Shown here: one piece after another, positions 1 through 6,849 of the stretch
How positions within the stretch are numbered: the first letter of the stretch is position 1
Layout of the letters: every line of letters starts with the position of its first letter
From: Methylacidiphilum sp.
GTDB lineage: Bacteria; Verrucomicrobiota; Verrucomicrobiia; CAIQCK01
Assembly: GCA_020718125.1 (NCBI GenBank)
Contig: DYDC01000099.1
Location: 1-8,768, forward strand
DNA: 8,768 bases
Direction of reading: 5' to 3'
Notes under the pieces: model-generated
What the model was told of the DNA's origin: nothing
Seen by the model: the letters and a program-made list of their open reading frames with translations, nothing else
Database searches by the model: none
Translations under genes and position numbers: made by a program

Positions 1-132
1 GGGCGCGATTACAGCGAGGGCAAGAAGATCAACTGGAAGGACGGCGTGGCGGCGCTTTATTACATCGTCAAGTCCAGCGTTTGTTCGCGCTCCGGGCGGG
101 CTGCGGCCAGCAACGACGGCCCCAAGTCATGA
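1..132 (+). CDS. C-terminal fragment of a GT2 (Dpm1/GtrB-like) glycosyltransferase
   Basis: Frame 1 is open from the left edge to TGA at 130-132 and gives 43 residues; the start lies outside the window. The stretch GKKINWKDGVAALYYIVK resembles the C-terminal end of polyprenyl-phosphate sugar synthases of the Dpm1 type, where 'EGKKI.W.DG..AL..I.K' follows the catalytic domain. The complete GT2 gene at 6133-6840 carries the matching tail GKKIHWTDAFAAICVIV, so the two are probably paralogues. Such enzymes move a sugar from a nucleotide donor to a polyprenyl phosphate at the cytoplasmic membrane face. After the conserved part the tail is Ser/Arg/Ala-rich and unlike the usual short basic end. The stop overlaps the start of the next gene (ATGA), which points to co-translation. 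The assignment rests on a short fragment. Confidence 0.62.
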   Translation, partial: GRDYSEGKKINWKDGVAALYYIVKSSVCSRSGRAAASNDGPKS

Positions 133-842
133 GCAAGGCGATCCACTCCGGCCACGAGACTCTGCAACGGTTTGGAGCCGCGCGCGCCTACAATGCCTGG
201 ATTGCTGATACGCTGCGGCCATTTGCGGGCCGGCGTGTGCTGGAGATTGGCGCGGGTATTGGCAATCTGAGCGAGCATTTTCTCGATCGGGAGCGGCTCG
301 TGCTGACGGACATGGAGACGCACTACATCGGCGCGCTCCGGGAACGGTTCAGTGGCCAGGCGCACATCCATGCGCTCCACTACGATGTTTCAGAGCCGCC
401 GCCCGCGGATCTGGTGGCGGAGCGGTTCGACACGATCATCTGCCTCAACGTCATCGAGCATGTGCAGGACGACGCGGCGGCGCTGCGACACATCATCGAG
501 TTGCTCCAGCCCGGTGGACGTGCGCTGCTGCTGGTGCCGGCGCACTCGTGGCTCTACTGCAAGCTCGACGTGAACTTGGGACACTTTCGCCGCTACCATC
601 GCGTGTCGTTTCGTGAACGATTGGTGGCGGCGGGTTTCGTTCTGGAGCGGGACTTTTACTTCAACCCGGCGGCCATTCCGGGATGGTTCCTGTTCGGCAA
701 AGTTATCGGGCACGATCTCGTGGCGGAGCGGCCATTGCAGGGCTTTGACCGCCTAGTGCCGCTGTTGCGGTGGGTGCCGACGCGATGGCTGCCGTTCGGC
801 ATCTCCCTCATCGCTGTTGCCAGACGGCCCCTCGCACCGTGA
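129..842 (+). CDS. Class I SAM-dependent methyltransferase
   Basis: This 237-residue protein has a class I (Rossmann-like) methyltransferase fold of the Methyltransf_11/12 type. Motif I is VLEIGAGIGN (residues 37-46), followed by an acidic strand end LTDME (59-63) that would bind the ribose of SAM. The motif IV region is FDTIICLNVIEHV (100-112), and LLQPGGRALLLVP (125-137) is the typical post-motif strand. The C-terminal part (about 140-230) has aromatic, hydrophobic segments such as GWFLFGKVIG (185-194) that could touch a membrane or a lipid-linked acceptor. I chose the ATG at 129 because it overlaps the preceding stop (ATGA); a TTG at 81 in frame would add 16 unconserved residues. No Shine-Dalgarno is visible, in keeping with translational coupling. 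Between two lipid-linked sugar enzymes it probably methylates a sugar, lipid or small precursor, but the substrate is unknown. Confidence 0.9.
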   Translation: MSKAIHSGHETLQRFGAARAYNAWIADTLRPFAGRRVLEIGAGIGNLSEHFLDRERLVLTDMETHYIGALRERFSGQAHIHALHYDVSEPPPADLVAERFDTIICLNVIEHVQDDAAALRHIIELLQPGGRALLLVPAHSWLYCKLDVNLGHFRRYHRVSFRERLVAAGFVLERDFYFNPAAIPGWFLFGKVIGHDLVAERPLQGFDRLVPLLRWVPTRWLPFGISLIAVARRPLAP

Positions 843-3283
843 GAAGGGTCTTCCTCATCGCTTTGCTGGTGCGCGCGGCTTGGGCGTTGGCGCTCGACCC
901 CCATCAACTCTACTGGCCCGACGAGAAGACCTACGACGACATTGCCAGCGGCCTGAGTCGCGGTGAAGGTTTCGTGGCGCCCGGCTACTGGTCGGCCCCG
1001 TTGTGGCCCGGGTTTTTGGGGCTTCTTTACGCGATTTTCGGCCATCATTTCGTCGTCGCGCGGCTCGCTCAGTCGCTCTTGGGCGCGCTGACGTGCGTGT
1101 TCGCTGGCGCGGCAGCGGGACGATTGTTCGACCGGCGCGTAGCCATCGGGACGGGGCTGGTGCTGGCGCTGTATCCCTCGGTAGTTTACCTCGCGGGAGT
1201 CCTCTACGCCGAGAATTGTTTTGCGTTCTTGCTGAGTGGAACGACCTATGCGCTGGTCCGGTTGAGCCAGGAGCGGAAGTGGACTTCGGCGCTGGCGGCG
1301 GGCTGCTGGCTAGGCGCGGCGGCGTTGTGCCGGTCTCTGGGGCTGATGCTGATCCCGGTAGCCGTGCTGGTGCCGGCGCTTGTGCGGGATCTCTCGTGGC
1401 GGCGGCGGGCGGCGCTGGCGTTGGTTATGTGGCTGGCGGCGGCGTGTGTGATCGCGCCATGGACGCTGCGCAACTGGTGTGTGTTCCATCATTTCATTCC
1501 GGTGTCGGTTGGCTTTGGCAGCACGCTTTGGCGCGGCTACGACGAATTCAGCCGCGGCGATGCCGACGACCGCTTTCTGGGGCCGACGGACCGGTCGGTC
1601 TGGCCGCAACGCGCGGCGAATCCGGCCGCGCTCGAACGGATGGAGCATCTGCTGATGCGGTTGCACCGATTGGACGAGGCGGAGGCGGATCGGGAGTTGG
1701 GGCGGGAGGCGTTCCGCTACATCCGCGAACATCCCGCGCGCGCGCTGGCCCTTTACGGAAAACGGCTGCTGACGCTGCACGCGGCGTTCAGCCGGACCCG
1801 CCAGTCGAACGATCACACGTCGGATCGCAACCAGTTTGTCGCGGCGGCGGCTTATTATCCGGTGCTGCTGCTGGGCCTCTGCGGGATGTTCGTGCACGGG
1901 CGCCGGGCGCGTGAGATGATCGCGCCGTTGACGGTGTGGGGCGCGTTTGCGTTCGGCCTGCCACTGCTTTCGGCCTGCACGCGGTTCCGGCTGCCGACCG
2001 ACGCGATCCTGATCATATTCGCTTCGGCGGCGGCGGTGCGGTTGTGGGACAAGCTTGCCGACTCGCCGTTGCGCAGCCGACAACTCGGCCTGCTCATCGC
2101 AGCCGCGGTGGCGCTGCGGCTGGGCTGGTGTTTGTTCACGGCCAATCAATTCTTCTGGCGCGACGAGATGCAATACGACGCCATCGCGCGCAACCTCCTC
2201 GAGCGCGGTTTCTACTCGATGGACGGCGTCCAGCCGACCGCGTTTCGCGCCCCGGGCCAGCCGTTGCTGATCGCGGCAGCCTATGCGCTCGACAACAACC
2301 TCCTGGCCGCACGCGTATGGCAGGCGCTCCTCTGGGGCGTGGCGGTCTGGCTGGCGTTCCGCGTCGCGCGTGAATTGGGCGCGGGCGAACGCGCCGCGTT
2401 GTGGACTGCCGGCGCGGTTGCGGTCTATCCCTATTACGTTTATGCCGCGGGCACCTTGTTCCCGTTGACGCTGTTCACCGTGGCGTTGCTGGCGGGGACG
2501 TGGGGATTATTGCGCCTCTACAACCACGGCGGCTGGCGCCCGGCGGTCGGCGCGGGCGTCGGGCTGGGCGTCGGCACGCTGGCGATCCCGTATCTGCTGC
2601 CGTCGGCGCTGCTGGCGCCGTTGTGGCTTGGCCGGCGTCGTTGGCGGGAATCGCTGTTGGCCACGGCCGTCGCGTTGGTCATCATCGCCCCGTGGCCCTT
2701 GCGCAACTGGGCGGTGTTCGGCGCGCCGGTGATGGGCACGCAGCAGAACCTGAACCTCTGGTATGGCAACAACCCGCAGGCCACCGGCTCCAGCGGCAGC
2801 AACGTTCGCATTCTGCCGCGGCCGATCGGGTTGCGCTACCGGGATGTCTTTCGAACCAACGAACTGGCCGGCGACCGCATTCTGGGCGAGAGCGCGCAGC
2901 GTTACATCCGGGAACATCCCGGCCACATTGCATGGCTCTGGCCCGCCAAGGCGCTGAACTTCTTCCGGCTGTGGCCCGAGACGCAGACCCACAACCCGCA
3001 CACGACCTGGGCGACCAAGGCCATCGGCGCGCTGACGTTCGGCCCGGTGCTCGTGCTCGGTCTCATCGGCTGGTTCCGCGGCGTCCTCGACCGCCGCCGC
3101 GCGGCGATCATTATCATCTACTTTGCGACCTTTGTCGCCGTCTCCGCCGTGACCATCTCGAAAGACCGGTTCCGCGTGCCGCTCGATGTTTACCTGATGA
3201 TCTTCGCCGCGATGTGGGTTGACCGATGGCTGGCGTCGCGAAAGGGAGCCGCACCGCCGGTCACAGGGCCGCATCGGGCATAG
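839..3283 (+). CDS. Two-module GT-C type membrane glycosyltransferase (tandem duplication)
   Basis: An 814-residue polytopic membrane protein built from two homologous GT-C modules of the PMT_2/GT39/GT83 kind, which normally occur once per protein of about 400-550 residues. These enzymes transfer a sugar from a polyprenyl-phosphate donor on the outer face of the cytoplasmic membrane. Each module opens with a hydrophobic helix (4-19; 416-433) and an acidic first-loop motif, WPDE (26-29) and WRDE (440-443), the usual metal/catalytic site. Further pairs are YDDIA/YDAIA (32-36; 446-450), YPSVVYLAG/YPYYVYAAG (112-120; 530-538), APWTLRNW/APWPLRNW (206-213; 618-625), YIREHP in both (294-299; 689-694) and RFRLPTD/RFRVPLD (382-388; 777-783). 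Only module 2 keeps FRAPG (469-473) and the NLWYGNNP loop (639-646); only module 1 keeps an Arg in the ALCR segment (162-165). I chose GTG at 839 because it overlaps the upstream stop (GTGA) and sits directly before the first helix; ATG codons at 770 and 785 would add a polar leader. Product and acceptor are unknown. Confidence 0.9.
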   Translation: MRRVFLIALLVRAAWALALDPHQLYWPDEKTYDDIASGLSRGEGFVAPGYWSAPLWPGFLGLLYAIFGHHFVVARLAQSLLGALTCVFAGAAAGRLFDRRVAIGTGLVLALYPSVVYLAGVLYAENCFAFLLSGTTYALVRLSQERKWTSALAAGCWLGAAALCRSLGLMLIPVAVLVPALVRDLSWRRRAALALVMWLAAACVIAPWTLRNWCVFHHFIPVSVGFGSTLWRGYDEFSRGDADDRFLGPTDRSVWPQRAANPAALERMEHLLMRLHRLDEAEADRELGREAFRYIREHPARALALYGKRLLTLHAAFSRTRQSNDHTSDRNQFVAAAAYYPVLLLGLCGMFVHGRRAREMIAPLTVWGAFAFGLPLLSACTRFRLPTDAILIIFASAAAVRLWDKLADSPLRSRQLGLLIAAAVALRLGWCLFTANQFFWRDEMQYDAIARNLLERGFYSMDGVQPTAFRAPGQPLLIAAAYALDNNLLAARVWQALLWGVAVWLAFRVARELGAGERAALWTAGAVAVYPYYVYAAGTLFPLTLFTVALLAGTWGLLRLYNHGGWRPAVGAGVGLGVGTLAIPYLLPSALLAPLWLGRRRWRESLLATAVALVIIAPWPLRNWAVFGAPVMGTQQNLNLWYGNNPQATGSSGSNVRILPRPIGLRYRDVFRTNELAGDRILGESAQRYIREHPGHIAWLWPAKALNFFRLWPETQTHNPHTTWATKAIGALTFGPVLVLGLIGWFRGVLDRRRAAIIIIYFATFVAVSAVTISKDRFRVPLDVYLMIFAAMWVDRWLASRKGAAPPVTGPHRA
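914..2002 (+). repeat. GT-C module 1 (first copy of an internal protein duplication)
   Basis: This is the conserved span of the first half of the GT-C protein, from WPDE (residues 26-29) to RFRLPTD (382-388). It has six motifs that recur in the same order about 395-418 residues later. The repeat is visible only at protein level; the DNA has diverged. Compared with the usual family pattern this copy has SAPLWPG where FRxPG is expected and lacks the NLWxGNNP loop (here STLWRGYDE), but keeps Arg165 in the segment before the following helix. Confidence 0.85.
2156..3187 (+). repeat. GT-C module 2 (second copy of an internal protein duplication)
   Basis: This is the conserved span of the second half of the GT-C protein, from WRDE (residues 440-443) to RFRVPLD (777-783). 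It keeps TAFRAPGQP (467-475) and NLWYGNNPQA (639-648), which are typical of single-module family members. At the position where such proteins usually have an 'LxRP' or similar Arg motif it reads GTLAIPYLLP (579-588), with no Arg. The join between copies lies near residues 403-415, a short polar stretch (DKLADSPLRSR). Confidence 0.85.
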
Positions 3284-6110
3284 TCAGGCCAGGAAACGCC
3301 TGCTGCCACGCCTGCGCCTTCTCTGTGCGCAACACTTCCGCCAGCACCGGCTCCGCGGCCGGCCCCACGAGGATGGTTTCCGCGCCGTGTGTCCATAGCT
3401 GCGGCTGGCGGGCGGCGAATTGATGCAGCAAGGCCGGCCCGGTGCCCACCTCCGCCGTCAGTGCCGGCGATTGGCCGGAGCGTTCGCGCAGCGAGCGGAA
3501 CATCGCGTCCAACCCCAGCCCGTTCGGCGAGGCGAGCAAGGACAGTTCGTCCAGCTTCGTCTCCAGCAACGGCAACACTGCGTCTGCCTCGGCGGCGAGG
3601 TTCGTGTGGAAACCGATCCTCGCGTCGGGGCAGGCGCGCCGGACGCGCTTCAACATTGCGTCGAACAGGTGCGTCTGCCGCAACGCGAGCGCCAGGTCGG
3701 CGAGATAACCGTGCAGCAACACTGTGCCGTCGAAGCCGCGCGGGATGTGGACGAGGCCGCCGGCCAGCAGGCCCATCGCCGCGGCCCAGAAGCTGACGCC
3801 GCGTGCCTTCAACACCAGCGGCATCGCGGCCAGTCCGGCCTGGGTCACGCCCATCACGCCCATCTGGCGCAACACATCGGCGTATCGGCCGCTCATCAAC
3901 AACCGCGACTGCGACAGAAAATCCGGCACCGTGACCCGCAAACGCCTCCACAGTGAGCGGGGCCATTTGCCCGCCGCGAGTTGGGTCGAGGTGACCTCAA
4001 AACCGTCCCACGACGGATGTGTGGAAGCGCCTGCCAGGAAATCTCCAGCGGCCTTCTGCGAAAGCTCGCGCAAGTCCAGCACGCGCTTCGGGCGCGTCGC
4101 GTCGGATGCGGCCGTGGCTGGCGTTGCTGCGAGCGGAACCGGCTCCAGCTTGTCCAGCGCGGCGAGTTCGCCGCGGAACGACGGCGTGTCTTGGGCCGCT
4201 GTGTAAGTGCCAAACATCATCTCTTCGATGCGCAACGCCGCGGCCAGGTCCATCGGCGCGGCGCGGCCCGTCCGGATCGAGTCTTGCAGGTCCTGCAACT
4301 CGCGGCTGAACCCGGCCCCGGCGTAATCCGGGGCGAGGTTGAAGCCGACGTCGAAGTCCAACTGATGCACCACCTCCGGCGCACCGTCGCGCGGCCAGAA
4401 CACGCTCGGCCCGGCGGTCAGCACCAGCACGCCGCGGTCGGTCCAGACCACCAGGCGGTTCTCCTGCCGCGTGAAACCGGGGATGGACCAACTGACGCAA
4501 TGCGTGCCCTCGAACCCGTCGTAGCGGAACCGTGCCACCATCGAGTCCTCGACCTCGGTGGAGTGGAGCTTCAGCGATTGCGCCTCGACGCCGGCGGGCG
4601 GGCCGAAGGCGGCGTGGATCATCGAGAGCACGTGGCAGCCGGAGTTGATCAGCGCGCCGCCGCCCGCGAGATTCTTCTTCGACTCCCAGCGTTTCGGGTC
4701 GTGCTGGAGAATGTAACCGTGCAGCGTCAGGCCGAGGAACCCGCGCACGCGGCCAAACTCGCCGGCGCGCAGGCGCTTCACTGGCGACTCGACCTGCGGA
4801 TTGCGCGGCATCAGGTAGCCCACCTGGATCGCCAGTGATGGAAACTCCTTCGCCAGCTTCGCGAACTCCGCGAGTTCGGCGGCGCGGACCGCCAGCGGCT
4901 TCTCGATCAGCACGTTCACCGACGCGCCCAGGCACGCGCGCGCCAGCAACAGGTGAGTCCACGGTGGCGTCGCGATCACCGCGGCGTCCGGTCGTGCCTC
5001 GCGCAGTGCCGTCTCCAGCGAGCTGTAGGCGGGCGCGGTCACGCCGACGCCCTTGAGCAGCGCGAGCGCTGCCGGCTTGTTGTCGGCAGTTCCGACGTAG
5101 TCAATGCCGGGCCGCCGGCCGAGATTCAACGCGTGCACCAACCCGATGCGTCCGCCGCCGACGAGCAACACGCGCACAGCACGCCGGTCGAGCGGCAGGG
5201 CAGGGGAAGCGCCCGCCGGCTTCGGCTCCTTGGCCACCATCGCCTCGACGGGGCGAAGCGTCAGCCCCAGCCGCGCGAGGTCGGGCGCGGTGTCCATCCG
5301 CGTCGCCATGCGGAGGCCCTTGAGGTTGTTGCTGTTGATGGGCAACGGCAGCCGCAGCGCCTCGGCAGCAGTGACTGCCAACTCGATCGGCCGCAGCGGC
5401 ACATGAAGCGTTTTGCGCCGTCGGCCCAGCCGGGCTTCGGCCACACGCTGGAGCAGTTCGGCGAGCGTCAACCCCTTCGGGTCGGCGAGGCACAGGATTC
5501 TTCCGGCCAGTTCGCGCGACCGTTCAGCACAGGTCAGAATCGCCGCGCACAGATCGTCCACGTGTATCGGCTGGACGAGTGTCTGGCCGCCGCCGAGCAA
5601 TGGGATGATGGGCAGCTTCTCGACCATGTCGCACATGCGCCGAAACAGGCCGCGGCTGCCGGGACCGCAGACCAGCCCCGGACGGATGACAATCATATCG
5701 AGGCCCGCCACCTGTTGCAGCGCCTGCTCCACGGCATACTTGCTGCGGCCATACACCGACACCGCGTCCGGCAGCGCCGACTGCGAGGAGAGCATGATGA
5801 AAGCGCGCGCACCGGCCGCCTGGGCCATGCGGGCGAGGTTGACCGAGCCGGTGACGTTGACGGCAAACGCCGCGCGTTCGTCGGCCTCCAGCAGCGCCGC
5901 GCAATGCACCACCGCGTCCACGCCACGCAGGGATTCGGCCGGAATCTGGTTGGGGAACGTGCCGAAGAAGCGCGCGTTCACCGGCACCGCCGGCCCTCGC
6001 GACCAGTCCGAGCGGGTCAGCGTGCGCACTTGATGGCCGGCCGCCAGCGCCAGCTCGGCAAAGCGGGAGCCGATGAAGCCCGTCGCGCCAGTCACCATGA
6101 ATGTTGCCAT
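3261..6110 (-). CDS. Three-part fusion: extended SDR + Gfo/Idh/MocA oxidoreductase + unknown C-terminal domain
   Basis: A 949-residue protein, far longer than a usual SDR or Gfo/Idh/MocA protein (about 300-380 each). Domain 1 (1-290) is an atypical extended SDR: NAD-binding TGATGFIG (7-14), LSSQS (107-111), YGRSK (120-124, the YxxxK pair), IRPGLVCGPG (142-151) and QPIHVDDL (180-187). A Pro/Ala-rich linker follows (294-310). Domain 2 (311-640) is a Gfo/Idh/MocA dehydrogenase: second Rossmann motif VLLVGGGRIG (314-323), ATPPWTH (380-386), EKPLA (403-407, with Lys404) and GGGALINSGCH (483-493), where Asn489 replaces the usual catalytic Asp. After a second Ala/Thr/Pro linker (655-675), domain 3 (680-949) is unrecognised. 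Start: the ATG at 6110 sits 8 bases after GGAG and directly before the first beta strand; upstream in-frame codons would add a non-conserved leader. It is the last gene of the minus-strand set, and its end overlaps the convergent GT-C gene by 23 bases. The role is probably nucleotide-sugar modification; substrate unknown. Confidence 0.88.
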   Translation of the reverse strand: MATFMVTGATGFIGSRFAELALAAGHQVRTLTRSDWSRGPAVPVNARFFGTFPNQIPAESLRGVDAVVHCAALLEADERAAFAVNVTGSVNLARMAQAAGARAFIMLSSQSALPDAVSVYGRSKYAVEQALQQVAGLDMIVIRPGLVCGPGSRGLFRRMCDMVEKLPIIPLLGGGQTLVQPIHVDDLCAAILTCAERSRELAGRILCLADPKGLTLAELLQRVAEARLGRRRKTLHVPLRPIELAVTAAEALRLPLPINSNNLKGLRMATRMDTAPDLARLGLTLRPVEAMVAKEPKPAGASPALPLDRRAVRVLLVGGGRIGLVHALNLGRRPGIDYVGTADNKPAALALLKGVGVTAPAYSSLETALREARPDAAVIATPPWTHLLLARACLGASVNVLIEKPLAVRAAELAEFAKLAKEFPSLAIQVGYLMPRNPQVESPVKRLRAGEFGRVRGFLGLTLHGYILQHDPKRWESKKNLAGGGALINSGCHVLSMIHAAFGPPAGVEAQSLKLHSTEVEDSMVARFRYDGFEGTHCVSWSIPGFTRQENRLVVWTDRGVLVLTAGPSVFWPRDGAPEVVHQLDFDVGFNLAPDYAGAGFSRELQDLQDSIRTGRAAPMDLAAALRIEEMMFGTYTAAQDTPSFRGELAALDKLEPVPLAATPATAASDATRPKRVLDLRELSQKAAGDFLAGASTHPSWDGFEVTSTQLAAGKWPRSLWRRLRVTVPDFLSQSRLLMSGRYADVLRQMGVMGVTQAGLAAMPLVLKARGVSFWAAAMGLLAGGLVHIPRGFDGTVLLHGYLADLALALRQTHLFDAMLKRVRRACPDARIGFHTNLAAEADAVLPLLETKLDELSLLASPNGLGLDAMFRSLRERSGQSPALTAEVGTGPALLHQFAARQPQLWTHGAETILVGPAAEPVLAEVLRTEKAQAWQQAFPGLTMPDAAL

Positions 6111-6118
6111 AGCGGAAG

Positions 6119-6122
6119 CTCC
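6119..6122 (-). promoter_or_regulatory. Ribosome binding site for the three-part fusion gene
   Basis: GGAG read on the minus strand, 8 bases before the ATG at 6110. It supports this start over in-frame codons further upstream, the farthest of which (6212) would lie well inside the preceding GT2 gene. Confidence 0.6.
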
Positions 6123-6132
6123 GATGCGGCGT

Positions 6133-6840
6133 TTAGCGGTCCAGCGTGCCGGGCGGCACGCTGACTTTCTTGAACTTGTAGCCCACGATGACGCAGATGG
6201 CAGCGAAGGCATCGGTCCAGTGGATTTTCTTGCCGGCCTTCGCCGTGCGCGGCACGAACCGCACCGGCACCTCGACGATGGTCAGGCCGAGCTTGAGGAT
6301 CTGGATGGTGATCTCCGGGTCAAGATCGAAGCCGTTGCACTCCAGCGGCAGATGCCGGGCGAGCTTCGTCGGCAGCAGCTTGTGGGCGGTCTCGATGTCG
6401 GTCAGCCGGGAGCCGTAGAAAATGTTGATCAGCCCGGTGAGAAACCGGTTCGCGAGGTAGGTGTAGAAGGGCATCTTGTTCTCGCCCGTCATCAGCCGGG
6501 AGCCATACACGACCGGCGCGCGACCCCGCACAACCGGCTCCAGCAGGCGTGGGTATTCCGACGGGCTGATCTCAAGATCGGCGTCCTGGATGATGACGAA
6601 GTCGCCGCGCGCCTCTTTGAAACCCCGCTTGACCGCCGCGCCCTTGCCGCGCCGTGTCTCCTCGAAGATCACGCGGATGGTGGGGTCCTGCAGCTCCTTG
6701 AGAATCTCCCGCGTGCCGTCGGTCGAACATCCGTCCAGCACGAGAATCTCCTTGTCCACCGGCACCTCCTTGATCTGCTGGAGAATGGCAAGGATGGTGT
6801 TCTTCTCGTTGTAGCAGGGGACGATGACGGTGAGTTGCAT
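6133..6840 (-). CDS. Dpm1-like family 2 glycosyltransferase (polyprenyl-phosphate sugar synthase)
   Basis: A 235-residue soluble or peripheral GT-A enzyme. The N-terminus LTVIVPCYNEKNTI (3-16) is the classic GT2 first strand, followed by VLDGCSTDGT (34-43) with donor-binding Asp36, RRGKGAAVKRGF (63-74) and the metal motif IIQDADLE (84-91, Asp86/Asp88). VYGSR (111-115) and LTDIETAHKLL (146-156) are hallmarks of the DPM1/DPG_synthase group that makes polyprenyl-phosphate mannose or glucose. The length matches the short Dpm1 form, without the two C-terminal membrane helices of GtrB/ArnC. The tail GKKIHWTDAFAAICVIV (203-219) resembles the fragment at 1-132. It starts 9 bases after the stop of the nucleotidyltransferase gene; only a weak GAG precedes it, so coupling is likely. 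It would supply lipid-linked sugar to a GT-C enzyme such as the one at 839-3283. The sugar cannot be told from sequence. Confidence 0.93.
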   Translation of the reverse strand: MQLTVIVPCYNEKNTILAILQQIKEVPVDKEILVLDGCSTDGTREILKELQDPTIRVIFEETRRGKGAAVKRGFKEARGDFVIIQDADLEISPSEYPRLLEPVVRGRAPVVYGSRLMTGENKMPFYTYLANRFLTGLINIFYGSRLTDIETAHKLLPTKLARHLPLECNGFDLDPEITIQILKLGLTIVEVPVRFVPRTAKAGKKIHWTDAFAAICVIVGYKFKKVSVPPGTLDR

Positions 6841-6849
6841 CGGGTCGGC

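Noticed and set aside
770..838. ATG codons at 770 and 785 as start of the GT-C protein
   Set aside because: They would add a polar, Cys/His-rich leader overlapping the methyltransferase by about 70 bases. The GTG at 839 overlaps the stop by 4 bases and directly precedes the first membrane helix.
796..850. Possible frameshift at the methyltransferase/GT-C junction
   Set aside because: Both proteins have complete ends and the junction is a clean GTGA overlap, the normal form of a coupled gene pair.
1310..2173. A 287-codon open frame on the minus strand
   Set aside because: It lies opposite the GT-C gene; its Arg/Gln/Pro-rich translation is typical of a codon-bias shadow.
3190..3966. A 258-codon minus-strand frame overlapping the end of the fusion gene
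   Set aside because: It is a different frame of the fusion's C-terminal domain and the GT-C tail, with Arg/Gly/Ala-rich low-complexity content. The chosen frame continues a protein with clear domains.
4953..6164. A 403-codon open frame on the plus strand
   Set aside because: It is antisense to the SDR/Gfo fusion, has shadow-type composition (Arg, Gln, His) and no domain signature.
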